Shown: in pieces, positions 34,109-45,841 of the stretch
Layout: every line of letters begins with the position of its first letter
Position numbering within the stretch: position 1 is the first letter of the stretch
Assembly: GCA_029817715.1 (NCBI GenBank)
Contig: JARUPY010000138.1
Span: 1-64,000, forward strand
DNA: 64,000 nucleotides
Origin: Melastoma dodecandrum
Taxonomy: Eukaryota; Streptophyta; Magnoliopsida; Myrtales; Melastomataceae
Reading direction: 5' to 3'
Program-made: the position numbers and the translations under genes
The notes under the pieces: generated by a model
Told to the model about the DNA's origin: nothing
Seen by the model: the letters and a program-made list of their open reading frames with translations, nothing else
Database searches by the model: none

Positions 34109-36563
34109 TGTTGGATCGTTCAGGCGCACCAAGAGTGGAGTGAGTTAGTGATTGTAACTTGGGGAGTGAATTAGTGATTGTAACTTTTTCGCCCTTTCTC
34201 AGTATAAACGGAAGCGGATTGTATCACAACGGCTCAGAAGTGAGATCTACTTCGCTGTAACCGTTACGATTTGATCGAGTAGTTTTTCGTACGAGTATTT
34301 GCGCGATCGTAATGGACACATTAGTTTATAGTGGTTCGGCCTTAATCGACCTACGGCCACATTCCACCACCGAGGTGATTCCACTATATAATATAATGGG
34401 TGTAAAGAGACCTTGCACTAGGCTTTTGGTTTCTCACAAAGCGAGATTTAGAATCCTTTACAAAAAGAGATCGCTCCTGGGCAACTATCAGCTCCTCACA
34501 CAGTGGACGTCTTCTCGTTTCCAGCAGAATGATGCTCACACTTAGCAGTTGATTGCTCAAAGGATTTTCACAGAGCACGTTGTCGCTTAGACGTAAGTCT
34601 GTCTATCAAAGCACAAAGACAACGTCGTGTTAGAGTATAAATCCTTACAAATAATTCCTTACAGTGAAGAACGACTTCTCTGAGAGCAGCCCGTTTCTGT
34701 TTCACAGTAGAGTAATGCTTCAGCACTTGAAAGCTCAGCAGAGGATTTCCACAAAGTTTCTATCTCTTTTCTAGATGAGCCTGTAAGTACCCAAGAGACA
34801 ACCACAAAGATATCACTTAGATCACAAAGAAAAACGAAAGAAAAGGTTTGGTTCCTCACACAGCAGAACCCGACTTCTCACACAGCGAAGTCATGGTATT
34901 CGTCCTACACTCAGTTCGGACGTGTACGGTTACCACATCCGAGACTCACTGCACTGCATACCCAATGCCTAAGGTGAAATTTTCAACTCCGGCGGCTTCC
35001 ACGCAACCTGCTCTACTGTCCCTCAGGAGGTCGAGGCTAATGCACAGCACCTCTATGCTTCGGATGACCTCTTTCCACTTCGGCGGTGTTCCCAACTCCT
35101 GCTCTACCATGCATGTACGAGACTTTTGGCGCGCACCCGTAAGTGCGTGTCTAACTGCTCAAATTCCGTAGGCTCGAGACTTCCCTGCGAAGAAACACGA
35201 CAAGAACGGCTTCTTGCCTATGGGTCAGCAACTGGTTACTGAATTCAGAACAGGCATTCACTTAACTTCCCTCAGACGATTCGCCTGCCACTCGTTGAAC
35301 GCACCGAGGACACTCAGTCCCTCTCACGACGATCAAGGTCGCACTCGTTCCTTGACACTCTCACACGCAGATTGCAAGAGATAAGAACCAGGCGATCACT
35401 TAGCACATTCCGCTCTCCGCCGATCCTCAAAGCTTCACTCAGATCACACAGACTTTGGACAACCACTCAGACCACACAGAATTGTTATCTGATGTATGAA
35501 TATCGTTTGGTATTAATAGGGAGTGAAATAAATAATTCGTCTCCCAAATATCTGGCTTCAGCAAGCTGTAATACGGATCAACGAACAGTTTCTCAACGGT
35601 CATAATGACCAAGAAGGAAGGAAATCTTTGTCAACCTTCCTTATGCGTATTATCCGATCCAGTCATCATTAAAATGATGTCTGATTGAGATCCTAATCAT
35701 TATCAATGGATAGAACAAAAATATCATTATTCCTTAATGGTCGTAGAGATAAGATATGATAGAAAATATTGCTATAATTAGAGATTCCATTTTTAAATAT
35801 CTCCAAACATAGCCATATGATCCCGAAACGTAATCATCTGATTACAATAATATAAATTATCATTAAATATGATAAAATCACAATAATCAAATCAAAATAA
35901 TAATTATTTCTTTATTTAGGTAATTGTAACGTAGTAATGCAGTACAACTTTGCTGTGGTGCAACAACACATTTCTCAAGCGTAGCAATACATTTCTCAAG
36001 CGATACATCAACACATTTCTCACGCGTATGTTAGAATAATATCGGAATGACTTGTCTGATATTTATGGGAAAAACTTAGTGGGAGGTGTCCAGGTTCATG
36101 AGAACGATTCCCATTGATTGGTACCATAATATCGGTGGCTCATACCAATCTGAGTGGATACCTGCTCAACGGTTGCGGAACGGAGAAGAAAAGTCCTCAA
36201 ACGGTAACTTCTCTTTTTTTTTCAAATCTTTAATTGGAAAGATAATATTTTGATTTTGAATTGTCTAATAAAATGATTTGGAAAATCCAGAGCTTATCCA
36301 ATGTATTTAGACATCTCAATATTTGTTTTAAATATATTCCGAGATAATCTTAAATATATTGCAAAAGGAAATATTATTTCTAAATTTCTAGTGAGCAAGC
36401 GTAGCAAAGAGTAACGACTTACTATAGTGTAGCAACGTATAACTCAGGCTCAGCAACGCTTTGCTCAAGCTCATCACTAAAGATAAGCGTAGTGTTACAA
36501 CAACACACTACTATGAATTTATAACATAGCTTCTTAAGCTCATCATCAAAACTAAGGTTAACA
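34109..36563 (-). mobile_element. Solo LTR, LTR family X copy 2, target duplication GATGT
   Basis: TGTTGGATCG ... GGTTAACA flanked by GATGT on both sides (34104-34108 and 36564-36568), a perfect 5-bp target-site duplication. It shares the family landmarks AAGAGTGGAGTGAGTTAGTGATT, TTTATAGTGGTTCGG and AGCTCATCATCAAAA. The TATA-like signal is on the minus strand near 34320. An exact duplication around one LTR is the signature of LTR-LTR recombination. Confidence 0.8.
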
Positions 36564-36667
36564 GATGTTGAATCAAACCGATGAAGGTTACTCGTGAACT
36601 TTCATTGGTGACGCTCGATGGCCCAATTAAATTTCTTAGTACATAGCAAAATTTGATAAGGAAATCT

Positions 36668-37063
36668 TAACAGGATATATGCTAAGGTGGCTCTTCTAGT
36701 TTTCTCTGTGATTGCAGCCACTTGGATTTGCGGAGCTTACGACGATCATAAAACTGTGTACATAAGGAACGACCTCCCAGCGGGTTGGTCCTTTCATACC
36801 ATTGCCTTTCCAGCGATGACAACCTCGGATCCAGACTTCTAGCTCCGGGCAGCGAATGGGGGTTCAGCTTCCACGTTAACATCATCGGGACAACGCTTTC
36901 CCATTGCAGCTTCAGTTGGTTTGGGAGCAGGACATATCACTTCCCGGTATACATCCATGCCGCACATAGTTACCTATACCATGAATGTCACTGGAGTGTG
37001 CGCATCAACGGGACGTGCTTGTCCCAAGATTCCATCAATCTGGTCGCCTTTACAACTAGGTAA
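36668..37063 (+). pseudogene. S1/SPH self-incompatibility-like secreted protein, pseudogene copy a
   Basis: Plant S1 homologues are small secreted disulfide-bonded proteins; the founding member is the poppy stigma S determinant. This copy has a hydrophobic signal-like start (ALLVFSVIAATWICGAY), then TVYIRNDLPAGWSFH. After a 1-nt frameshift near 36797 it continues with HCLSSDDNLGSRLLAPGSEW, FSFHVNIIGTTLSHCSFSWF and HWSVRINGTCL to a TAA at 37061. No in-frame ATG remains in front of the signal region. Two independent defects make it a pseudogene. Confidence 0.85.
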
Positions 37064-37237
37064 CGTGAAGGGCTTGCCCATCTCTCACGACCTAGGGATG
37101 CACGAGACGACCTAACTTGAACTTTTGATATCCATTTTTATTAACCCTTTCTTACAAAATTATGAATCAGAATATTCCTTATAATTCGTCTTCTCCGGCC
37201 ATTTCAACCATTCTAATTTGTCACCAGTAGAACTATC

Positions 37238-37515
37238 GTGGATTCAAAAATTATATCAGTGAAGAACGATCTTCCCTTTGGGTTAGTCTTGGCATTCCAC
37301 CGTGCTTCCATTGGATCAACATCTTTGGATCAACATTGTTCCATTGTGGTTTCATATGGGCGGGGAGCAAGGAATACCACTTCTCCGTATACGATGAAAA
37401 CAGAGATAGGGGTGGCCCCGTGCAATCTCAATGGTGCATACGTATCAACGGAACGTGTTGTACCAAATTTTTCAGTTCTGGCACCTGGACCGATTGTTAC
37501 CACTGGTTACAGTGA
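37238..37515 (+). pseudogene. S1/SPH pseudogene copy b
   Basis: It opens with VKNDLPFGLVLAFH and has a garbled centre. In another frame it continues with FHCGFIWAGSKEYHFSVYDE and CIRINGTC to the TGA at 37513. The signal peptide and the DDLG motif are lost. It lies about 170 bp after copy a, in the same orientation. Its 3' flank is interrupted by the tandem LTR array at 37605 and resumes at 42243. Confidence 0.8.
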
Positions 37516-37604
37516 TCGGATTCATTTCCTAGGGCATTAGTGATCGAACAGCAATGCAATCAAGGTGAAGGATGTCATATCGGCATCATGCTGCCAGTAA
37601 ATGT

Positions 37605-38156
37605 TGTTAGGATTTTGTGGCCCGAAGTCAGATATATTGCCATTTGGAGTATATTAGATTCGCTCGTGAAATATACGAAAGGTGAGAGAATACATCTCTT
37701 GGGGAGATATATTGGATGATATTTGATTATATCACGAATATATTTACCTGTCAGATTTACGATATACATGGGGCCATCTATTCTATAAATAGGTGTCGGT
37801 ATACGAAGCGAAGAAAGGGAAGAGAGAGCAAATCCTGAGAGCATAGAAGAGGGATACACGAGTGCAAAGAGTGCAGCGGTAAAGAAAGGGTGTGTGTTGG
37901 AGAAACACGGGAAACACTTCGGGGTTATTTCTTACTGGAAAAGCGAGATCTTATACTCTAGTAATCGAGGGGGTTAGAGAAGGTCTCAACCTAAAGTTTG
38001 TACTCTATTGAATATAGTGAAATCTTCTTCTCCGTCCGTGGACGTAGGTCGATTGACCGAACAATGTAAATTCTTTATCTCCTTATTTTTCGTTAACTTC
38101 CGATTGAAAACCGGATCCGGTTCTACTAGCTTCCGAGTGCTCCGCGTGCGCCAACA
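37605..38156 (+). repeat. LTR 1 of the tandem array
   Basis: Begins TGTTAGGATTTTGTGGCCCG and ends GCGTGCGCCAACA; the other two LTRs begin TGTAAGGATTTTGTGG. A TATA box is at about 37784. Confidence 0.9.
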
Positions 38157-38193
38157 ATTGGTATAAGAGCTCGGTTGTGCAGATTCGAGATCC

Positions 38194-38901
38194 ATGACTG
38201 GTGGCAAGTTCGAGATCGAGAAGTTGAATGGGAGCATGAATTTCGGCTTGTGGCAAGTGAAGATGAGGGCGCTATTGGTACAGGGTGATTTGGAGAAGGC
38301 TCTTACAGATCAGACGAAGAGCGCTTCGAAGTTGACTTATGATCAGTGGGAGAAGATAGATGCTAGAGCGGTATCGGTGATTCAGCTGTATCTGTCCAAC
38401 GAGGTTCTGACAAACTTGCTCAAGGAGACGACAGCGGCCGGGCTTTGGAGTAGGCTGGAGTGTCTGTACATGACGAGGACTCCGAGCAACAAACTTCTTC
38501 TCAGGCAAAGGTTCTTCATGCTCATAATGACGGAAGATATGTTCGTTAAATCCTACCTGGATAATTGGTTGTCTGCATCTTTGGATTTGGAGAGTATCGG
38601 CGACAAGATCGATGAGGAGATCCAGGAGATGTTATGTTCACTGCCAACTTTATACCAGAGCTTCAGGGAGACGTTCTTGTATGGGAGAAGTGTTTTCACA
38701 GTTGAAAAGGTACGATCTGCCCTTTTATCGAAGGATTTGATTGATAAAGAGTTGACGGGTGAAGCAGGGCGATCGATGGCGGAGGCATTAACAGTAAGCA
38801 TGACCAGATCCAAAGGTAGCGGCGGGGTTAGATGTTTCCATTGTGGTAAGAAGGGTCACATAAAGAAAAACTGCAGGAAGCTGACAGGGAATGATGAATG
38901 A
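38194..38901 (+). pseudogene. Copia-type gag, first copy
   Basis: 235 aa starting 38 bp after LTR 1. It has the Ty1-type gag fold start KFEIEKLNGSMNFGLWQVKM, the central UBN2-type region and a zinc knuckle CFHCGKKGHIKKNC (CX2CX4HX4C) near the C-terminus, so it should bind nucleic acid in virus-like particles. The gag frame itself is intact and ends in TGA at 38899. A protease part follows in the same frame after the stop: WIHDSGSTFHMSPHR carries the catalytic DSG. The rest of pol is missing. Confidence 0.85.
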
Positions 38902-39527
38902 TTGCAAGCGTCAATGACGGTTACTGTGTATATCAGCGACAATGATACCAGAGATGGAGATGTACTCATGGCTAGCGAGGTGCAGACTGTTGAAACCAAG
39001 TCGGAGAGACCATCGGACGAGGATTGGATTCACGACTCAGGGAGTACTTTCCACATGAGTCCTCATAGGGTGATGTTCACCGCATTTGTTCCACTGCAGG
39101 TAGAGAGGTACGCTTGGACAATTGTTACAAGTGTAAGGTTGTAGGTGTGGGAACGGTTCGGCTCAGAATGAAGGATGGAGTTGTGAGAGAGTTGGCAGGT
39201 GTCCGACATGTACCTAATATCAAGAGAAATATTATTTCCGTGAGTGTCCTAGAAGCCAAAGGGTACGAATTTTTTATTTCAGGTGGAGCCATCAATGTTC
39301 GTCGAGGAATGTGGTTGTGGATGACTAGGAGTCGATTAAAGGGCTTGTATGTTATGAGAGGTGTTATCGCTTTTACCACCGTTGAGTCTTCTGAACGGCG
39401 TCATGAACCTTTTAAGAGGAGTAATCAGTTATCGGAGAATTGGGATAATAGGTCGCGAGCACGGAGAAGCAAGAAGATGTGGGTAGTCAAGTTCGTCGTG
39501 AATGGGCTTGGATATTCCGTTGACTAG
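38902..39527 (+). pseudogene. Protease remnant, first copy, pol deleted
   Basis: After the gag stop come the protease active-site segment DSGSTFHMSP (38902-39144), a frameshift near 39100, and a second frame (to 39527) with VGVGTVRLRMKDGVVRELAG and HVPNIKRNIISVSVLEAKGY, the usual end of a copia protease. The reading then passes into an unrelated basic tail and stops. No integrase, RT or RNase H follows before LTR 2. Confidence 0.8.
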
Positions 39528-39643
39528 GTTCCTTGGAGCCTAGAGGAGAAGAAGGGAGATATTCACGATGAGTCTCGGGAAAGACTAGTACATGGAGTGA
39601 CAATTCCTCAAACGTTCTATGGACTTTGGCCCAAGGTGAAGTT

Positions 39644-40198
39644 TGTAAGGATTTTGTGGCCCGAAGTCAGATATATTGCCATTTGGAGTATATTAGATTC
39701 GCTCGTGAAATATACGAAAGGTGAGAGAATATATCTCTTGGGTAGATATATTGGATTATATTTGATTATATCACAAATATATTTAACTACTAGATTTACG
39801 ATATACGTGGGGCCATCTATTCTATAAATAGGTGTCGGTATACGAAGCGAAGAAAGGGAAGAGAGAGAGCAAATCCTGATAGCATAGAAGAGGGATATAC
39901 GAGTACAAAGAGTGCGGCGGTAAAGAAAATGTGTGTGTTGGAGAAACACGGGAAACACTTCAGGTTTATTTCTTACCGGGAAAGCGAGATCTTATACTCT
40001 AGTAATCGAGGGGGTTAGAGAAGGTCTCAACCTAAAGTTTGTACTCTATTGAATATAGTGAAATCTTCTTCTCCGCCTGTGGGCGTAGGTCGATTGATCG
40101 AACCACGTAAATTCTTTGTCTTCTTATTTTTCGTTAACTTCCGATTGAGAACCGAATCCGGTTCGACTAGCTTCCGAGAGCTTCCGCGTGCGCCAACA
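39644..40198 (+). repeat. LTR 2 (shared) of the tandem array
   Basis: Near-identical to LTRs 1 and 3. It is both the 3' LTR of the first unit and the 5' LTR of the second, as expected from unequal LTR recombination. Confidence 0.9.
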
Positions 40199-40235
40199 AT
40201 TGGTATAAGAGCTCGGTTGTGCAGATTCGAGATCC

Positions 40236-40944
40236 ATGACTGGTGGCAAGTTCGAGATCGAGAAGTTGAATGGGAGCATGAATTTCGGCTTGTGGCAAGT
40301 GAAGATGAGGGCGCTATTGGTACAGGGTGATTTGGAGAAGGCTCTTACAGATCAGACGAAGAGCGCTTCGAAGTTGACTTATGATCAGTGGGAGAAGATA
40401 GATGCTAGAGCGGTATCGGTGATTCAGCTGTATCTGTCCAACGAGGTTCTGACAAACTTGCTCAAGGAGACGACAGCGGCCGGGCTTTTTGGAGTAGGCT
40501 GGAGAGTCTGTACATGATGAGGACTCTGAGAACAATCTTCTTCTTAGGCAAAGGTTCTTCATGCTCCGAATGACGGAAGATATGTCCGTTAAGTCCTACC
40601 TGGATAATTGGTTGTCTGCATCTTTGGATTTGGAGAGTATCGGCGACAAGATCGATGAGGAGATCCAGGAGCTGTTATGTTCACTGCCAACAATATACCA
40701 GAGCTTCAGGGAGACGTTCTTGCATGGGATAAGTGTTTTCACAGTTGAAAAGGTACGATCTGCCCTTTTATCGAAGGATTTGATTGATAAAGAGTTGACG
40801 GGTGAAGCAGGGCGATCGATGGCGGAGGCATTAACAGTAAGCATGACCAGATCCAAAGGTAGCGGCGGGGTTAGATGTTTCCATTGTGGTAAGAAGGGTC
40901 ACATAAAGAAAAACTGCAGGAAGCTGACAGGGAATGATGAATGA
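40236..40944 (+). pseudogene. Copia-type gag, second copy, frameshifted
   Basis: The first 87 codons are identical to the first copy. A small insertion near 40485 (GGCTTTTTGGAG against GGCTTTGGAG) and further changes break the frame. It resumes at about 40561 and runs to the same zinc knuckle and TGA at 40942. Confidence 0.85.
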
Positions 40945-41570
40945 TTGCAAGCGTCAATGACGGTTACTGTGTATATCAGCGACAATGATACCAGAGATGG
41001 AGATGTACTCATGGCTAGCGAGGTGCAGACTGTTGAAACCAAGTCGGAGAGACCATCGGACGAGGATTGGATTCACGACTCAGGGAGTACTTTCCACATG
41101 AGTCCTCATAGGGTGATGTTCACCGCATTTGTTCCACTGCAGGTAGAGAGGTACGCTTGGACAATTGTTACAAGTGTAAGGTTGTAGGTGTGGGAACGGT
41201 TCGGCTCAGAATGAAGGATGGAGTTGTGAGAGAGTTGGCAGGTGTCCGACATGTACCTAATATCAAGAGAAATATTATTTCCGTGAGTGTTTTAGAAGCC
41301 AAAGGGTACGAATTTTCTGATTCAGGTGGAGCCCTCAATGTTCCCCGAGGAAGGCGGTTGTGGATGACTAAGAGTCGATTGAAGGGCTTGTATGTTATGA
41401 GAGGTGCCGTTGCTATTACCACTGTTGGGTCTTCTGGAAGGCGTCATGAACCTTTCAAGAGGAGTAATCAGTCATCGGAGAATTGGGATAATAGGTCGCG
41501 AGCACGGAGAAGCAAGAAGATGTGGGTAGTCAAGTTCGTCGTGAATGGGCTTGGATATTCCGTTGACTAG
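40945..41570 (+). pseudogene. Protease remnant, second copy
   Basis: Same structure as 38902-39527, with the same gag stop, frameshift position and basic tail, so the defects predate the duplication or are fixed in the family. Confidence 0.8.
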
Positions 41571-41686
41571 GTTCCTTGGAGCCTAGAGGAGAAGAAGGGA
41601 GATATTCACGATGAGTCTCGGGAAAGACTAGTACATGGAGTGACAATTCCTCAAACGTTCTATGGACTTTGGCCCAAGGTGAAGTT

Positions 41687-42242
41687 TGTAAGGATTTTGT
41701 GGCCCGAAGTCAGATATATTACGATTTGGAGTCTATTAGATTCGCTCGTGAAATATACGGAAGGTGAGAGAATATATCTCTTGGGTAGATATATTGGATT
41801 ATATTTGATTATATCACAAATATATTTAACTACTAGATTTACGATATACGTGGGGCCATCTATTCTATAAATAGGTGTCGGTATACGAAGCGAAGAAAGG
41901 GAAGAGAGAGAGCAAATCCTGATAGCATAGAAGAGGGATATACGAGTACAAAGAGTGCGGCGGTAAAGAAAATGTGTGTGTTGGAGAAACACGGGAAACA
42001 CTTCGGGGTTATTTCTTACCGGGAAAGCGGGATCTTGTACTCGGGTAGGTCGAGGGGGTTAGAGAGGGTCTCAACCTAAAGTTTGTACTCCATTAAATAT
42101 AGTGAAATCTTCTTCTCCGCCCGTGGACATAGGTCGATTGACCGAACCACGTAAATTCTCTGTCTTCTTATTTTTCGTTAACTTCCGATCGAGAACTGGA
42201 TCCGGTTCGAATCGCTTCCGAGGGCTTCCGCATACGTCAACA
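41687..42242 (+). repeat. LTR 3 of the tandem array
   Basis: Ends ATACGTCAACA before S1-flank sequence resumes. It is somewhat more diverged near its 3' end than LTRs 1 and 2. Confidence 0.9.
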
Positions 42243-43763
42243 AACGCGGTGCAGAGCAAATAAATAGTGAAGCCCTGAACATTAGTCAAGTGAAACCATG
42301 TGATCTCATGAATAAGAAGGTTTGTACTTTTATAAATCAGTATTTCAATGTTATTTTCCATGTGATCGTAATATTATTTTCCTGATTGTTAGATACTATG
42401 AATCTTATGATAAAGTACCCAGCAGAGAATGTTGCTTGGGCATGAAAGATGTGCAGGAGAAATAAAAAGTTCCTTACTCGTAGTATTTTTAGACTTGCGA
42501 CTTATAAAACTTTCAAGTATTCTTTGCTAGTGCTGAAAGGAGACCTTGAGAAGCAATCGGTATGTTATGGAAGTCCTTTTGATTCGGCTCTCTTGTCTTT
42601 TTCCGCTATGTGCTACCTTGAACTAGGGAAAACTAAGAGGCGGAATCCGATCGACAAATTCTTGATATTATCCCGTCCAGGGCAAAGTTTAGAAGATGAT
42701 GAGTGCCCTCCTTGCATGAAATACAACCATTCTTGCTTTTGCCCAACAACTTGGAAAACTACAGACCAGCTGTTATCGTCGAGCTGGAGAATTGATACGT
42801 TCATCATGGATTTTTCCTTGCAAAAACTATTCTTACCGTTGTCACAGTTAGGAATTTTCGACACAGCTCGATCGCATTCGGTATAATAAGGTTATATCCG
42901 CCTCCTGTGATATGATTCCCTAGTTCAAAGTAAGTGAACACGAAATCTACTGACATGAGGCAACCGTTTATGACATTCAGCTCCGACCATTACATCCAAC
43001 GTCTAGCCGAAGTGAAAATATATTACATAGTGCATCTAAAGGTACATTATAATACTCAAATTGATGAATGAAATCTACATACAATAACATAAGAAGTTAA
43101 GGCGAAGAAATCGCAACAATTCTTTAATAATGGTTTTAGAACTCAGCAAAAAAACTAGTTAAGATTCATTTTAAGTTCAAAAAACAGCAAAATGAGTTGT
43201 AAATCAAGGAATGCATTTCCGGTAAATGATCTGTGAAGCGATGCCATGAATACGCGTCGATAAATGACACTAAGACAAGAAGAAGAAGAAGAAGACATAG
43301 CTGTGATATATGCCACTGTCAGACTATAAATTAGAATAACAAATAAAAACTAGATTGTCCACGGCGGGGGAGTCAGGGCCTAAAATCAGGCCTATAGTCG
43401 ATGGATGCAACTATAAAAATAAATATTGAAAAGTGCATTAAAAGTTAGTTATAATACCCAAATTGATAAATAAAATCAATATAACAATAAGCTGATTTTA
43501 AAGATCTATCATACTGTAGAAACCTAAGCCTTTTCCCGTGCTATGGCAAGGAAGAAATCCCTTTCCAGTTGGCCGCCTTTTCATTTTCTGGTACTTGCTA
43601 CCTCGAATTAGGGAAAACAAAGAGGCGGAATCCTCTTGGCGAATTCTCAATATTATCCTGTCCACGGCGAGTTTAGGAGATGGCGAGTGTCCTATTTGCA
43701 TGAAAATCACAACTTTGCCGAACAATTTGGGGGAATACGCCGACGACCGGCTGTTGGATTTTG
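42243..43763 (+). repeat. Duplicated 3'-flank modules of the S1 units
   Basis: No coding gene. The module at about 42530-42790 (GTGCTACCTTGAACTAGGGAAAAC, GAGTGCCCTCCTTGCATGAAA) recurs at about 43525-43755, 46500-46730 and 48765-48985. A second module at about 43080-43330 (TAATGGTTTTAGAA..., GAAGCGATGCCATG, AGCTGTGATATATGCCAC) recurs at about 47030-47460. These repeats show that the whole S1 locus was duplicated in tandem several times. Confidence 0.75.
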
Positions 43764-44061
43764 CCTACTGTTACACTAAGAGTGAGAGTGAGTTAGTGTT
43801 AAAGTCTAATTAAGGATTTTTAACTCCTTTTCGACAAACCCCGCAGCAGAAGAAAGCTTCTGTAAAACAGAACCTTATAAACAGGTTTCTGTAAGACAAA
43901 ACGTATGAATGTGATTGCGATTTGTTTGATGCACGTAAGACTTTTATAGTGGTTCAACAACTTGTTTACATCCACTTTTCACCCAGAATTTGGATGGTTT
44001 TTACTCAGACTTAACTTCGTAACAATTACAGAAGGTGATCAAAAATAGACCTTTTATAGCA

Positions 44062-44428
44062 CAGACCAGAATGTTCTGCACCACAGAAGACTGAGTAGCA
44101 AAACACAGACCAGAAGGTTCTGTACTAGAGTGACTGAGTTGTATAGCACAGATCAGAAGGTTTTGTACCGTATGTCAATCCTCTATAGACCCGAAGATTC
44201 TGTATCAGAAATGACTTGGTTTCACAGCACATACCGTAAAGTTCTGTACCAAATATGTCAACCTTCTACAGCACAGGCCGTAAAGTTCTGTTCTACAAGT
44301 GACTGATTTTTGAAACACAGACCGTAAGGTTATGCACCAAAAATGTCAACCTTCTACAGCACAGACCGTAAGGTTCTGTACTACAGGCAACTGATTTTCA
44401 AAGCACAGACCGTAAGTTTCTGTACTAC
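44062..44428 (-). repeat. Nine-copy ~44-bp array with HSE-like motifs
   Basis: Units begin near 44062, 44106, 44149, 44187, 44228, 44272, 44316, 44360 and 44404. The core is CACAGACCGTAAGGTTCTGTAC. Several cores contain nGAAnnTTCn (AGAATGTTCT, AGAAGGTTCT, CGAAGATTCT). The array lies about 115-480 bp upstream of the minus-strand TATA box, within the LTR U3. Confidence 0.85.
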
Positions 44429-44489
44429 AGTGACTCGGTGCACACGTTAATGTGACTGATAAAAAGTAACCAATACGCAATCCTCTCAA

Positions 44490-44840
44490 GGACAACGACT
44501 TCGTGGAGAACTCCATGCGAGCGCGTTGCGAACCCTACACAAGCAGACAACGTCCCCTATCTAAGGATGGATTTTCCCTTTGGCGGCTCCACACGACCTG
44601 CCTGATCTCCTCGAGATAGCGACTACATGATGAACTCCACGCAAGCACATAGCAAACCCTACATAAGCAGACAACGTCCCCTGTCCAAGGATGGATTTTC
44701 CCTCCGGCGACTCCACACGACTTGTACGATCTCCTCGAGATAGCGACTACGTGGTGAACTCCACGCAAGCACGTAACAAACCCTACATAAGCACGCAACA
44801 AACCTTGCGCAAGCATGCGGCAAACCCTACGCAAGCAGAC
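44490..44840. repeat. ~124-bp tandem repeat in the solo LTR
   Basis: AAGCAGACAACGTCCCC occurs at 44541 and 44665. The unit also contains GGATGGATTTTCCCT, GATCTCCTCGAGATAGCGACTAC and GAACTCCACGCAAGCAC. Two full copies and partial ends. Confidence 0.8.
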
Positions 44841-45841
44841 ATCAATTTATGTCCTAGGTTCCTGCACACACAGAATGTATTACACCACAAAAGCCGGTTA
44901 GTCCCTCACCTTTTGTACTCCCTAGGTTCTTCCCTTCTCTCTAGCCCACTGCACGTTGGCCACGCTAGCCTCCAGCCGCACGCTTCCCACCAACGTCTCT
45001 TGCAATTTCCCAACCGAGTCCCTCGTGGCCCCTGAGTCACTCTCCAGAAGGCTTCACCAACGATGCAGCCTTTTGCAGCTCACGTTCCTCGTGTGTGACT
45101 AACTCAACTCGAACCAACGAAAAATTACAAGCTCCAACGTCTGACCAATGTATCTAGTGTTTTTTGTGCTTATACAATGATAATCGAATGCCTATTTATA
45201 CACAATTCCAAAACGCTAAGCATAAAAGGTAGAATTGACAAAAATAGCTTCTACACTTAGATGGAAAACGAATAAATCAATGATATTCATTCCATTAATA
45301 ACCAAATGTCGTCTCCCATTGGTAAGTATCCGTTTGGGGTGAGATCTGATCAAAATCAATTGGTTTAATCAAATCTCCATGGATAACCGTTGCAGAAGGT
45401 TACATATTACAATAACCTTCTATGTATGGAAATAATAAAAATTAACTTCCACGAATTATTTTGTCATATTCATTCATTTATCTTGATGAATCTAGGTGAA
45501 AGTTTTTTTTTGTTAACCAAAGAATGGAAGATAGCATTGCATGACACATAGTCAATTACGTAGATTCTTCCATAAATAGATAATAAATTTCATTCAATTG
45601 GAAATATATTATTCTCTTTATTTCTTTGGTAACGAAATCATTTGATTTCGATCAGATAATTGTCTTGATCATTTTGGATAATTCCCATGGAATATTCGCA
45701 TTCAATTTCGTAATTAATTATTAATTACAAAAATATTTCCTTACAGGAAGTTCTTGTCAAGAGTAGCTTCGGTGGTGTAGAGGGTTGACTTCTGTTTCAC
45801 ATAAGGTCAATGCTCATCATCAAAACCACTTCAACACCTAC

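Larger units (their letters stand above)
37605..42242 (+). mobile_element. Tandem copia-type array: LTR-gag/pro-LTR-gag/pro-LTR
   Basis: Three LTRs (37605-38156, 39644-40198, 41687-42242; 552-556 bp) alternate with two nearly identical internal regions, with repeat periods of 2039 and 2043 bp. Each LTR runs TGT...CAACA and has TATAAAT (first copy about 37784-37790). LTRs 1 and 2 are followed by ATTGGTATAAGAGCTC, a variant iMet primer site. Both internal regions hold only gag and a protease fragment and share the same deletion of integrase, RT and RNase H. The array sits inside the 3' flank of an S1 unit. No matching target duplication was found at its outer ends. Confidence 0.9.
43769..45836 (-). 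mobile_element. Solo LTR, LTR family X copy 3, target duplication CCTAC
   Basis: TGTTACACTAAGAG ... CACTTCAACA flanked by CCTAC at 43764-43768 and 45837-45841. The left border follows from the duplication and because the preceding CTGTTGGAT aligns to the S1-flank module; by comparison with copy 2 a border at 43752 is also possible. The minus-strand TATA (TATAAAA) is at 43942-43948. Two internal tandem arrays lie upstream of it. Confidence 0.8.

Noticed and set aside
36785..37063. Stand-alone gene starting near 36785
   Set aside because: The apparent start is not ATG and lies downstream of the signal peptide; it is the frameshifted rest of an S1 gene.
43752..43769. Left end of the solo LTR at 43752 (TGTTGGATT)
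   Set aside because: That stretch aligns to the S1 3'-flank module of other units, and the exact CCTAC duplication supports 43769.
44062..44428. CRISPR-like array
   Set aside because: Regular spacing, but the spacers are themselves related and the host is a plant; it is an LTR tandem repeat.
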